Counted from the first letter of the stretch, positions 16,056-24,451 are shown. The stretch: 64,000 nt of DNA from Spartobacteria bacterium (GCA_003134765.1 PLCM01000040.1:43228-107227); one strand, 5' to 3'. The notes: generated from the letters alone by a model not told the origin. Numbers and translations: made by a program.

Positions 16056-16598
16056 ATGGACTCATCCGAACACGCAATTTACCGCGCCGCCATCCAGGGG
16101 GATCGCGACGCTTTCGAAATCGTGATCCGCTCGGTCAGCCGGAACCTGTTCGCGATCGCCTACGGGATTCTGCAGAACCGCGAGGAAGCGGAAGATGTCG
16201 TCCAGGACACTTTGGTGAAGGCCTGGAAATCGCGCTGGCGGGTGCGGGACTCGGACAAGCTTCCGGCGTGGCTTTCGAGCGTGGCGCGGCATCGCGCCCG
16301 CGACCTGGCGAGGAAGCGCCGCCCGGAGCCGTTGCCGGAAGCTTTTGAAGCAGACGAGGTGGTTGAGTTCGAAAGCGCAGGACAAAAAGCGGACCTCGAT
16401 GGCGAGGTCCGCTCGGCCCTGGCGCAACTCCCCGAGCTGCACCGGGTGGCGCTGACCCTCCGATATTTTGAAGAGCTCGACTACGGGACGATCGAAAAAA
16501 CCCTCGGCCTGACGAACGGCGCCTTACGCGGAATTCTCGGCCGAGCTCTCGGCCTCATGCGGAAACGGCTGAAGCCGGCCCTCGCCTCAACCGGATAA
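16056..16598 (+). CDS. ECF-family RNA polymerase sigma factor
   Basis: The 180-residue protein contains only sigma regions 2 and 4. Region 2 carries the core-binding YGILQNREEAEDVVQDTLVKAWK (about residues 38-60). Region 4 carries LPELHRVALTLRYFEELDYGTIEKTLGLTNGALRGILGRAL (about 125-165), where the helix-turn-helix reads promoter -35 DNA. It sits four bases upstream of a zf-HC2 protein, the standard sigma/anti-sigma arrangement, so its activity is probably held by that partner. The signal and regulon are unknown. Confidence 0.93.
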   Translation: MDSSEHAIYRAAIQGDRDAFEIVIRSVSRNLFAIAYGILQNREEAEDVVQDTLVKAWKSRWRVRDSDKLPAWLSSVARHRARDLARKRRPEPLPEAFEADEVVEFESAGQKADLDGEVRSALAQLPELHRVALTLRYFEELDYGTIEKTLGLTNGALRGILGRALGLMRKRLKPALASTG

Positions 16599-16602
16599 TC
16601 CT

Positions 16603-18666
16603 ATGGCAACGACCCACGAACAAATTGACGAAATGCTGGCGGCCGATCTCCACGACGAGCTGACGGCCACCGAACGCGTTGAATTCCACGCCCACCTGGT
16701 TGAGTGCGCGGAATGCCGTCAGGCTTTTCAGGAAGGAAAAAATATGAACAGAATTCTTAACGAAATAATGGCCGACAAAAGGGCAGACGCCGGTTTCGAG
16801 CAGCGCATGGTCTCGCGCTTTCGCGATCGCGTTCCAAAACGAGCAGGGCTAATCGGCCTGGTTACCGATCTTCTGCGGGTGCGCGCGGTCCAGTTGACGG
16901 CGGCCGCCGCGATCCTGCTGGCTCTCGCGCAGATGGGAAGAATGATCACGGGCGAATCCGCGAGCCCGAAACTGCGCGACGAGGATTCGGCAACGATGTT
17001 GGAAAACGCGAGTGGCGTCGATAAGGCAGGAGCCACTCGGGATGCGGGAGTATTTGCCAAAACGGACGACCGTTTGAAAGCCCTGAGCCCCGTAACCCAA
17101 AATGCTCCACCGCCGTCGCCCCCGCTCGATGCTGTCACTTCCACGGTGCCGAAGCCGCGGACAGAAATGGTCGCGGGCCTGACCAAAACAAAAAAATCCG
17201 AATTCAAAGACGAAAAAGCGCCGGCTTCAGCGGCCGAAACGACCGCTGAAACACCGGCGGAGCCTTCCGCCTCCCCCTCGTCAGTTGGGCCCACGGCAAA
17301 CCGGAAATTGATTCGCAATGCGACGGCGGAGCTGGAGGTTGCCAGCTTCGACGACTCGATCCAGAAGGTCACGGCCTTCGCCTCGGAAGAGAAAGGTTAC
17401 GTGGCCACGACCAGCTCGGAGAAACAGGAAAACGGGAAACTGCGCGGCGAAATCGTCGTGAAAGTTCTGCCGGATAACCTGGACCGCTTTCTCGGAAAGC
17501 TCCGCGGGATTGGCGACCTGAAGAACCAGGCGCTCACGACCGAGGACGTAACGAAGGCCTACTTCGACACGGAATCACGATTGAAGAACGCGCGCCTCAT
17601 GGAGCAGCGTCTCATCGAGATCCTGAAGACCAAGAGCAAGGATGTCGCCGATCTGCTCGAAGTGGAAAAAGAACTGGGGCGCGTCCGCGAACAGATCGAG
17701 ACGATGCAGGGCGAACTCAAGTTCATGGATTCGCAGGTGGCGTTCGCGACCGTGACGATCACCCTGGCCGAAAAGAACATGAATATTCCGGCGGCGTTCC
17801 TCTTGAAGGAAAAGGCGCAGCTCTCGCTCTACGCGACGGAAGTTGAGAAGACTTACAACGAGATCAAGGCGCTCGCGTCACCGAAAGTCCAGATCACGAA
17901 TGCGCAGATCGACCGGGACAATACCGGCCGCGTCTCCGCGCGGTTGAGCCTGTTGCTGGCGCCGGAGGAAAGCGAAGCCGTCATCGCCAGGATCAAAGGC
18001 ATGGCGCGGGTCGAGAATTTCCAGGTGCAAACCGACCGCGTCTCGCAGGGCGGCGACGGGCTCGGAGAAAACGCAAAGACAGAACGCGACAAGGTGGAGC
18101 TGAACATCACCCTCTCGCGCGACGAACAGGAAATCGCGTTGCAGCAAACGTCGTTGCGCATCCAGACCCCGGAAGTGAACGACAAAGCGAAACAACTGCG
18201 GGCCATCGCCGAGCAACAGAATGGCCGGATCCGCAGCTCTTCGTTTTCACGCGACACCAATGGGCGCGAATACGCGAACGTTTCGCTGCGCGTCCCAATG
18301 AAGAATTACAACGCACTGATCCAGTCGTTGAACGGGCTGGGCAACGTAGAAAACGTCAGCGTGCGGCGCGACGATCGCCCGGACTCGCAGGTCGACGAAG
18401 CGAATGCTCCGGCGGATGTTTCGATCCAGGTTTACAGTCAGGGAAACATCGTTTCGGAGGAAACCGGAATCTGGGCGACCCTGCGCCGGACCATTGGCCA
18501 GGGCGCAGCTGCGTTGATGTGGAGCGTGCGGATGATTGGGGTGGCGGTCGCGTTTCTCGCGCCGTGGGCATTGATCATCGGCGCGGTCGGCTGGGTCGCG
18601 CGGCGGGTGTCGCGGGCGCGCACGGCGCGGAAGCAGGCGGCGGATCAGGAAGCCGGACGGAGTTAG
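16603..18666 (+). CDS. zf-HC2 anti-sigma fused to a long DUF4349 sensor region
   Basis: The 687-residue membrane protein begins with an anti-sigma zinc finger (HAHLVECAEC, about residues 28-38). A hydrophobic segment follows near 95-112 (VQLTAAAAILLALAQ). A Pro/Ala/Glu-rich linker (about 150-225) precedes a DUF4349 region starting RKLIRNATAELEV, with a coiled coil around residues 325-375. Two further alpha/beta units (near 425-475 and 495-590) appear to repeat the fold. One or two C-terminal membrane segments (about 630-665) end the protein. Classical anti-sigmas are 80-250 residues, so the size is unusual. The inferred role is an envelope-stress sensor holding the upstream sigma factor. Confidence 0.82.
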   Translation: MATTHEQIDEMLAADLHDELTATERVEFHAHLVECAECRQAFQEGKNMNRILNEIMADKRADAGFEQRMVSRFRDRVPKRAGLIGLVTDLLRVRAVQLTAAAAILLALAQMGRMITGESASPKLRDEDSATMLENASGVDKAGATRDAGVFAKTDDRLKALSPVTQNAPPPSPPLDAVTSTVPKPRTEMVAGLTKTKKSEFKDEKAPASAAETTAETPAEPSASPSSVGPTANRKLIRNATAELEVASFDDSIQKVTAFASEEKGYVATTSSEKQENGKLRGEIVVKVLPDNLDRFLGKLRGIGDLKNQALTTEDVTKAYFDTESRLKNARLMEQRLIEILKTKSKDVADLLEVEKELGRVREQIETMQGELKFMDSQVAFATVTITLAEKNMNIPAAFLLKEKAQLSLYATEVEKTYNEIKALASPKVQITNAQIDRDNTGRVSARLSLLLAPEESEAVIARIKGMARVENFQVQTDRVSQGGDGLGENAKTERDKVELNITLSRDEQEIALQQTSLRIQTPEVNDKAKQLRAIAEQQNGRIRSSSFSRDTNGREYANVSLRVPMKNYNALIQSLNGLGNVENVSVRRDDRPDSQVDEANAPADVSIQVYSQGNIVSEETGIWATLRRTIGQGAAALMWSVRMIGVAVAFLAPWALIIGAVGWVARRVSRARTARKQAADQEAGRS

Positions 18667-18685
18667 ACAGCGCAATCGAAACGGG

Positions 18686-18840
18686 GTCATCCCGAGGCTG
18701 GCGAAGCGCGCCGAGGGACCTCACAGTTGCAAATTGCGCTCTCGCGAAGCATCCGGCGTCATCCAACGCCCACGCCGAATCTTTCGCGGTAGCGGTTGAG
18801 CGCTTGTGAGGTCCCTCGCCGTCTGCGCGGCTCGGATGAC
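18686..18840. repeat. Long palindromic repeat, GTCATCCCGAGG variant
   Basis: It starts GTCATCCCGAGGCTGGCGAA and ends GCGCGGCTCGGATGAC, with inner arms GAGGGACCTCACA and TGTGAGGTCCCTC. It lies between the convergent ends of the DUF4349 gene and the methyltransferase gene. Confidence 0.85.
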
Positions 18841-18855
18841 CCGTGAGAAACGCGG

Positions 18856-19497
18856 TTAGAAATCTCGTCGCCAGAGCTCCGATTTCAGCATCCCTTGCTG
18901 AAAAAAGTGTTGCCTCGTCAACGCGAATCCCGCAGCGCGCAAAAACGGAGACGGATCGATCAACTCTCCCGCCTCGATCTTGGCCGCGGATCGAAAGAAT
19001 CGATACATGATTGCGAGCCAGAGGCGGGCGTGCCATTGCCGAAGCCCGCTAGGCGGAATGCAGAAATCCGCGAGCAGCCAGACGGCATCGGCCGTCGTCG
19101 AATGAGAGAGTGTTGTGATGACGTTCACGATCTGATCTGCCGGAAAGCAATCGAGGAAGAAGTGCGTGACGATCAGGTCGTATCTAAATTCGGGCACCCA
19201 GAGCGCGATATCGCGGTGAAGAAAGCGAACACGACTGGTATCAGCCGCCAAACGGCGCTCGACCCGCCGCCGCGCCAGCTCCAGCATTCGCCCGCTCGCG
19301 TCCACGCAATCGACCTCAATCGTCGGGTACGCGTGGACTAATTCGCACAGGAACCTGCCGTTCCCCTCCCCTATGATAAGCGCGCGGCGCGGCGTGACGA
19401 TTTCTCCAAGCCAGGCGATCCGAGCCCGCTGCAAGTCGTTACCGAAGGCAATCGTTTCGAGCGTTCGATACCAGGGCGCGATGGCATCGAAACTCAC
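18856..19497 (-). CDS. Class I SAM-dependent methyltransferase
   Basis: The 213-residue protein has a Rossmann-type SAM site: ALIIGEGNGRFLCEL (motif I), VDCVDASGRML (acidic end of strand 2), VRFLHRDI (motif II) and YDLIVTHFFLDCF (motif III). The GTG start at 19497 overlaps the TGA stop of the upstream UbiA-like gene (GTGA), a strong sign of translational coupling. A longer open frame to 19860 merely overlaps that gene and is rejected. The substrate is unknown. Pairing with a UbiA-like protein suggests a prenylated ring or lipid substrate, but that is inference. Confidence 0.82.
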   Translation of the reverse strand: MSFDAIAPWYRTLETIAFGNDLQRARIAWLGEIVTPRRALIIGEGNGRFLCELVHAYPTIEVDCVDASGRMLELARRRVERRLAADTSRVRFLHRDIALWVPEFRYDLIVTHFFLDCFPADQIVNVITTLSHSTTADAVWLLADFCIPPSGLRQWHARLWLAIMYRFFRSAAKIEAGELIDPSPFLRAAGFALTRQHFFQQGMLKSELWRRDF

Positions 19498-20408
19498 AGC
19501 GTCATGACGAGGAGTGGAACGATTGGCGTCAGCAAAACCAAATCGGCCAGGGCCGTGCGCTGATCGTTCCTGTCCGACCGGGGCCACGCATTTAGCCAGA
19601 CGAGCCCGAAGGCGCTGGCGCCAGCACAAATAAGGACCGGCGACGCCGTCGGGAATCCGATCGCGGATGCGAACGAAGCCAGGGCCAGAAGAAAGCAAAT
19701 TTTCCCCGCCGCGCGGACGACTCGAGGATGCCGCGTCGCCACGGAGACTTTCCGCTGCGCGCGATCCAACTCGCTTTCCCAACCGGCAATGCTGATGCAG
19801 TTCAAGGCGCAAAGGGCGGCAAAAGCCAGGGCCGAGGCGGCAAAAGGCATCGTCACCCACGGGATCGCTGGCATCAAGGCAACGAGGGTGCCGGCGGTAA
19901 AAAGAACGCCAATCGCCAGTTCTTTTGCGGGAAGCGAGCGCCAGATGAGACCAAGCGGATGGTTAAGAACAAGGTAAACCAACGCGAGCAGGCCAACCAC
20001 AGCGCCGACCAAAAATGTTTGCACCGCGGTCGTGCGCCAAATCACATAAGCGTCAAACCCGCCGACAAGCAGGACCATCGTGATCCAAATCTCGCGATGG
20101 CGTTGACAAAATTCCTGGCGAAGCGAGCCGGAAATACCGGGCTTCAACGAAGTGGAATCTGCCAGCCGATCGGCCAGATAAATCAGCCACGCGGTCAGGA
20201 AGAGCGCCACGCAATTTCCAATCTGAAGGGAGATCCGGAAGGTCCGGGCGAAGAGCCAGAGCCAGGCAATGGCCACGAGCGGCGCGTCGAGGCAAACGAG
20301 GTTCAGCCAGACGGTAGGGACGCCGCGCTCCGCTGTCCACGGACGCCGCAGCGCGGCGTCCCTACCATCGTCTTCCAGAGAAGGTGAATGGGCTTGCTCC
20401 GTTTCCAA
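19494..20408 (-). CDS. UbiA-like integral membrane protein with repeat-derived N-terminus
   Basis: The 304-residue protein has about eight hydrophobic segments and distant UbiA prenyltransferase character. The first Asp-containing motif is degenerate (LIYLADRLADST). A second loop carries AGWESELDRAQRK. Canonical NDxxDxxxD motifs are not intact, so activity is uncertain. Translation must start at TTG 20408: a stop lies just upstream, AGGA precedes it, and the next usable in-frame start would cut into the first membrane segment. Residues about 15-32 (GRDAALRRP...) are encoded by a palindromic repeat. It is divergent from the phenylalanine hydroxylase gene and coupled to the methyltransferase. 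Confidence 0.72.
   Translation of the reverse strand: METEQAHSPSLEDDGRDAALRRPWTAERGVPTVWLNLVCLDAPLVAIAWLWLFARTFRISLQIGNCVALFLTAWLIYLADRLADSTSLKPGISGSLRQEFCQRHREIWITMVLLVGGFDAYVIWRTTAVQTFLVGAVVGLLALVYLVLNHPLGLIWRSLPAKELAIGVLFTAGTLVALMPAIPWVTMPFAASALAFAALCALNCISIAGWESELDRAQRKVSVATRHPRVVRAAGKICFLLALASFASAIGFPTASPVLICAGASAFGLVWLNAWPRSDRNDQRTALADLVLLTPIVPLLVMTL
20313..20366. repeat. 54-bp palindrome inside a coding sequence (GGTAGGGACGCCG family)
   Basis: It begins GGTAGGGACGCCGCGCTCCG and ends GCGCGGCGTCCCTACC. Arms of about 25 bases flank a short centre. The length is exactly 18 codons, and it lies in frame near the start of the UbiA-like gene. Confidence 0.9.
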
Positions 20409-20445
20409 TCAATCCTATTTTAAACTGCGTCGGGCCCGAGAGCCA

Positions 20446-22197
20446 ATGTCCATGAAATCAAACGCCATTTCGATGAACAACAAAGCGGTCGCCGCGCTGC
20501 CGAAGCATCTCCTTCAATTCGCCGTCGACCAGCGCTACGACGACTACACCCCGGTCGATCACGCCGTCTGGCGTTTCATCATGCGGCAGAATACTTTCTT
20601 TCTCCGCGAATACGCCCACAAGCTTTACTTCCAGGGTCTCCTCGATACCGGAATCTCGTTCGACCGGATTCCACGGATCGAGGAGATGAACGAAATCCTT
20701 GGAAAGATCGGGTGGGGCGGCGTGGCCGTGGACGGGTTTATTCCCCCGGCCGCGTTCATGGAATTCCAGGCCTATCGCGTCCTCGTCATCGCCTGCGACA
20801 TGCGCCAGATCAATCACATCGAATACACGCCGGCACCGGACATCGTCCATGAAGCGGCGGGACACGCGCCGATCATTGTTGATAGTGAATACGCCGATTA
20901 CCTACAGCGGTTCGGCGAGGTCGGAGCGAAGGCAATGTCTTCGAAGAAAGACTTCGAGCTTTACGAAGCAATTCGGCACCTCTCGATTTTGAAGGAGCAG
21001 CAAAACCCGGATGTCGAGGAGCTCGACAAAGCGACGAAGCTCGTGGAAGAGCGGCAGAAGAACCTGGGCGACCCATCAGAAATGGCGCTGCTCTCTCGCC
21101 TGCATTGGTGGACGGTCGAATACGGCCTGATCGGTCCGCTCGACAAGCCGAAGATTTACGGGGCCGGATTACTTTCCTCGATCGGCGAATCCGTGAGCTG
21201 CCTCGAACCGCATGTGAAGAAAATTCCGTATTCGATCGACGCGCAGAATACGCCGTTCGATATCACGACGAAGCAGCCGCAGCTTTTCGTGACCCGCGAT
21301 TTCAAACAGCTCTCGGATGTGCTGGAGGAATTCGCGAGCAGGATGGCCTTTCGCGTGGGCGGGTTGGAAGGAATTCGGAAAGCGATTGCCTGCCACAACA
21401 CCGCGACCTGCGAATATTCATCGGGGCTGCAGGTGTCAGGGACGTTCACGGAAGTCATCGAGAGTGACGGGAACCGGCCGATCTACCTGCGGACGACGGG
21501 GCCGACAGCACTCGCGTTTCGCAACCAGGAACTTGCGGGTCACGGTCGCGACTATCACAAGGAGGGATTCGGTTCGCCGATCGGAGGCTGGAAAGAAACG
21601 GAGTTAGTGGAAGGCCAGCCGGCAAAACTGGAATTCGAAAGCGGCGTTGTGGTTAAGGGAAAGATCGAAGGGCTATTGCGACGCGAGGACAAGCTGTTGC
21701 TGATCACGTTTTCCGATTGCACCGCGAAATACCGGGATCGCGTTTTATTTGATCCGAGCTGGGGAACCTACGACATGGCGGTGGGTTCGGAGGTTGTTTC
21801 GGTTTTTAACGGCGCGGCCGACAACGATGCTTACAACCAGGTCGCGCTGGTGCCGCGCGAGCGAACCATTAAGTCGCCCTCCGACGCGAAGCGGAAACGG
21901 CTGGAGAACCTTTTCGCGCAGGTGCGCGATATTCGCGAACACAAAGTGGGCTACGAACGGCTCGGCGAAATCTGGGAGACGCAGCAGAAGGAACACGCCG
22001 ACGACTGGCTCCTCTCGATGGAGATTTTCGAGATCCTGGATGAGACCGGCCAGCAGAACGCCCTCAAGCAGCAGGTGATGACTTTCCTGAACGGGCGGAA
22101 GACGATCGACAAAGACAACGCCACCCTGATCGAGTGGGGATTCCGTCTGGTGACGTATCACAAGACGAATCTGGAGACGGCCGGGCAGAGTCGCTAG
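20446..22197 (+). CDS. Aromatic amino acid hydroxylase (phenylalanine 4-monooxygenase), long form
   Basis: It is predicted to convert Phe to Tyr using O2, non-heme iron and tetrahydropterin. The iron-binding HEAAGH motif is seen in IVHEAAGHAPII, preceded by EYTPAPD, and a downstream Glu-rich helix supplies the third ligand in this family. At about 583 residues it is twice the length of the proteobacterial PhhA. The C-terminal ~250 residues (from GTFTEVIESDGNRPIYLRTTG) form an additional domain of unknown function. Two close ATGs (20446, 20452) are possible. Neighbours encode the cofactor pathway and the next steps of Tyr breakdown. Confidence 0.9.
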   Translation: MSMKSNAISMNNKAVAALPKHLLQFAVDQRYDDYTPVDHAVWRFIMRQNTFFLREYAHKLYFQGLLDTGISFDRIPRIEEMNEILGKIGWGGVAVDGFIPPAAFMEFQAYRVLVIACDMRQINHIEYTPAPDIVHEAAGHAPIIVDSEYADYLQRFGEVGAKAMSSKKDFELYEAIRHLSILKEQQNPDVEELDKATKLVEERQKNLGDPSEMALLSRLHWWTVEYGLIGPLDKPKIYGAGLLSSIGESVSCLEPHVKKIPYSIDAQNTPFDITTKQPQLFVTRDFKQLSDVLEEFASRMAFRVGGLEGIRKAIACHNTATCEYSSGLQVSGTFTEVIESDGNRPIYLRTTGPTALAFRNQELAGHGRDYHKEGFGSPIGGWKETELVEGQPAKLEFESGVVVKGKIEGLLRREDKLLLITFSDCTAKYRDRVLFDPSWGTYDMAVGSEVVSVFNGAADNDAYNQVALVPRERTIKSPSDAKRKRLENLFAQVRDIREHKVGYERLGEIWETQQKEHADDWLLSMEIFEILDETGQQNALKQQVMTFLNGRKTIDKDNATLIEWGFRLVTYHKTNLETAGQSR

Positions 22198-22214
22198 AGC
22201 GCCCTCCCGCTTTT

Positions 22215-22306
22215 GTCATCCCGAGCGCAGTCGGAGGGGATCCCGTTGTAAGTCGAGCGACGTTCCACGGGGTCCCTCGACTTCGCTACGCTTCGCTCGG
22301 GATGAC
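22215..22306. repeat. Palindromic repeat, GTCATCCCGAGC family
   Basis: GTCATCCCGAGCGCAGTCGG is paired with CGCTTCGCTCGGGATGAC. It sits between two convergent genes, directly abutting the TAG of the reductase gene, and could act as a bidirectional transcription stop. Confidence 0.9.
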
Positions 22307-22999
22307 CTAGAGGCGACCGCTTACATTCTGCAGTGTGATGTTCTCCACGGCCACATCCGCCGGTCGCGAGACCGCATAAGCAACTGCTGCTCCAATCTCG
22401 TCCGGGGACAGCATCTGCTCGCGCGGCCATTCGCCGGCCACGCCTTTCCAGATTTCCGTGCTCGTCGCCGCGGGATAAACGTTGAGGACTCGGATGCGAC
22501 GCGGCCTCAGTTCTTCCCTCACCGCCTGCGAAAAACCTTCAAGCGCGAACTTGCTCATGCAGTAACTGCTCCAATTCGGAAACCCCGTTCTGGCCGCGAC
22601 CGACAGGATATTCACGATGGTCGACCCGGCGGACATGATCGGGAGTAGTTTTTGGGTAAAAAGAAAAGGCGCGGTGACATTGACCGCAAAGGTCGCTTCC
22701 CATTCTTCCAGAGTGATCTCCTGGAGCGGCTTCACAGACGCGATTCCCGCGTTGTTGATCAGCCCATCGAGCGGGGTGGTTCCGATTTCATCCACCATTT
22801 TCTGAATCTCGGCCGGATCGCGCAGATCGTAACAGAGCGGCACCGCCTTTGCTGACTTCGCTCCAACGAGTTCACAGGTGCGCGCCAACGCTTCGCGGTC
22901 GCGCCCGTGCAGGAGGAGACAATCACCCGCGCTTGCAAGTTTCTCCGCGATGGCGCGTCCAATGCCGCGGCTGGCGCCAGTGATGAGATAGCGTTTCAT
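22307..22999 (-). CDS. Short-chain dehydrogenase/reductase, possible sepiapterin-type reductase
   Basis: The 230-residue classical SDR has the cofactor motif TGASRGIGRA, NNAG at about residue 88 and the catalytic Ser plus YxxxK within SSYCMSK. NADPH preference is suggested by basic residues after strand 2 (HGRDRE). The ATG at 22999 is preferred over an earlier in-frame start at 23074. Its position next to PTPS and GTP cyclohydrolase I genes suggests the final reduction in tetrahydrobiopterin synthesis. SDR family membership is certain; the substrate is inference from context. Confidence 0.85.
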   Translation of the reverse strand: MKRYLITGASRGIGRAIAEKLASAGDCLLLHGRDREALARTCELVGAKSAKAVPLCYDLRDPAEIQKMVDEIGTTPLDGLINNAGIASVKPLQEITLEEWEATFAVNVTAPFLFTQKLLPIMSAGSTIVNILSVAARTGFPNWSSYCMSKFALEGFSQAVREELRPRRIRVLNVYPAATSTEIWKGVAGEWPREQMLSPDEIGAAVAYAVSRPADVAVENITLQNVSGRL

Positions 23000-23090
23000 T
23001 TGGAAGACGAAGAAAACGTCCAACGTCCAACCCTCCTGCGCAAGGCTCCGGCGGGCAGGCTGCCCAACGTCCAACGCCGAATTGGAGAGC

Positions 23091-23155
23091 GCTGGAACAG
23101 CGCCGCTCTGTCGGCGCGTCCGGATCGCAGGGCGACAGAGCGCCGTGACTACAGC
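23091..23155. repeat. Imperfect palindrome, CTGTAG family
   Basis: GCGCCGCTCTGTC is paired with GACAGAGCGCCG. The right end carries CTACAG, whose complement CTGTAG forms the last codon and stop of the PTPS gene. Confidence 0.65.
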
Positions 23156-24369
23156 ACTCTCCGAAGGGTAAAGCGATTATTCGCCGTCTCCCACAAGCGG
23201 AGCCGGACCAAACAGCCGTCGAGGTGGGAATCGAACTGCGGCCACAGGGACTGGACAATGTTTTCCCCGGTCGATGGCCTCTCTCGAAACTCCCTCATTT
23301 CCAAGTCGAGATGTTTGTTCTGCCACGGCGCCAGGGCGGCGGCGATCCCATCTCGGAGAGAATCGAAATTCATGAGCGCTCCACTTCGCTCGTCCAGGGT
23401 CCCTCCGATCGTCGCTTCGGTCACGTAGAGGTGGCCGTGTCCGCGGACATTATTGCACTTGCCGTAGAGCGCCGCGTTTTGCTCGGCGGAGAGTTGCTCA
23501 CTGTTCAGGCGATGCGCGGCCGCAAAGGGAGCCCGGAAGCCCAGAAAGATCTGTCCATCCTGCCAGGACTCGGCGAAAAAGTCGGAGCGTTCGTGCAATC
23601 GGACGCGCTGGACCGGCACGCTTTCGGCCGCGCGGCGGTGAATGTAGCGCGCCAGGATTTCGGTTGTAACTGGCTGATCCTTCAAGCCGGCCACTTCGTG
23701 ATTCAGGTTCTTGTGATCGAGTTCGTTGCGAAGTGAGTCGAGGCAGCGTGAAATCTCAGCGTATGCGACAAACGGACGCCGCAGCGCGGCGTCCCTACCA
23801 GGGAGAGTGAGCCGGGCCCGATAATTGTGGCCGTGTCCAAATGAAGAGGCCGCGGCACCAAAAAGCCTCTCGTTCTCGGCAGAGGAAAGCGCCGGCGACA
23901 TCGTTTGGCGGGCCGCGGAAAACTCGAACCAATAATTCGCTTCCGAGATTCCGCTGGCATAAAAAGTCGCGCTCCGATCTTCTGATTCCGAGAGGTGACA
24001 GGCAACAAGCTCAGCCTGTCCGTCTTTGAAGAGCGGTGCCGCGGCAACCAAGAGCTGGTGAGCGACATTTTCGGCGGTCGGAGGAACGCTGGCAAAGGCT
24101 GCATTATCCTCGTTCAGAAATTTGTGGTCGAAACCATCGTACAGGACCCTTCCGACCCGCTCCTTGATCTCGCTGATATTCATCAGCATCCCGGTCGCCG
24201 GATCGACCGTGCCGGAAAAGACGAAGTATGCGACGTAATTGCGGCCCGTGCCGTAGCGCGCGGAGGCCTCGGGGCCGAAAGCCGCCAGGTTTTCCGCAGC
24301 ACTCCAATCCTTGACGAATAAGCGGCGCGACGCCGAGAATTCGAGTCGCTTGCTGACCGTCAGGAGCAT
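23149..24369 (-). CDS. Three tandem 6-pyruvoyl-tetrahydropterin synthase (PTPS/QueD) domains
   Basis: PTPS turns dihydroneopterin triphosphate into 6-pyruvoyl-tetrahydropterin. The family is normally one ~140-residue domain; this 406-residue protein has three. Domain 1 (about 1-125) keeps DHK (81-83) and PPTAEN but has lost the zinc histidines (FSASRRL, GTGRNY). Domain 2 (about 145-265) keeps GHGHNY (178-183) and LDHKNLN but has AARQ in place of AAH and lacks the cysteine. Domain 3 (about 275-400) keeps AAHRL (His286), Cys305, HGH (311-313) and PSTGEN but has NKH where LDHK is expected. Residues 191-199 come from a palindromic repeat. It lies between the SDR and folE genes. Confidence 0.88.
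   Translation of the reverse strand: MLLTVSKRLEFSASRRLFVKDWSAAENLAAFGPEASARYGTGRNYVAYFVFSGTVDPATGMLMNISEIKERVGRVLYDGFDHKFLNEDNAAFASVPPTAENVAHQLLVAAAPLFKDGQAELVACHLSESEDRSATFYASGISEANYWFEFSAARQTMSPALSSAENERLFGAAASSFGHGHNYRARLTLPGRDAALRRPFVAYAEISRCLDSLRNELDHKNLNHEVAGLKDQPVTTEILARYIHRRAAESVPVQRVRLHERSDFFAESWQDGQIFLGFRAPFAAAHRLNSEQLSAEQNAALYGKCNNVRGHGHLYVTEATIGGTLDERSGALMNFDSLRDGIAAALAPWQNKHLDLEMREFRERPSTGENIVQSLWPQFDSHLDGCLVRLRLWETANNRFTLRRVL
23774..23799. repeat. Single repeat arm inside the PTPS gene (GGTAGGGACGCCG family)
   Basis: GGACGCCGCAGCGCGGCGTC plus CCTACC is the same arm as in 20341-20366. It is read in frame as GRDAALRRP in PTPS domain 2, in the loop where the other two domains have VDPATG or LDERSG. 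Confidence 0.85.
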
Positions 24370-24381
24370 GACTCAAAAATT

Positions 24382-24447
24382 GTACGCCGTCTCTGCGAGA
24401 CGGCACGTAAAATCAAAGACGGCGTCCGCCGCGGCGGACGCCCTACA
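24382..24447. repeat. Two adjacent hairpins between folE and the PTPS gene
   Basis: GCCGTCTCTGCGAGACGGC forms a perfect 8-bp stem (about 24385-24403). GGCGTCCGCC/GGCGGACGCC (24421-24440) belongs to the TAGGGCGTCC family and is followed by CCTACA. Confidence 0.75.
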
Positions 24448-24451
24448 ATCA

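Noticed and set aside
19498..19860. N-terminal extension of the methyltransferase frame
   Set aside because: This part overlaps the UbiA-like gene in another frame. The GTG at 19497 overlapping that gene's stop is a much better start.
20269..20445. N-terminal extension of the phenylalanine hydroxylase frame
   Set aside because: It would run through the palindromic repeat and the UbiA-like gene on the other strand. The ATG at 20446 fits the family start.
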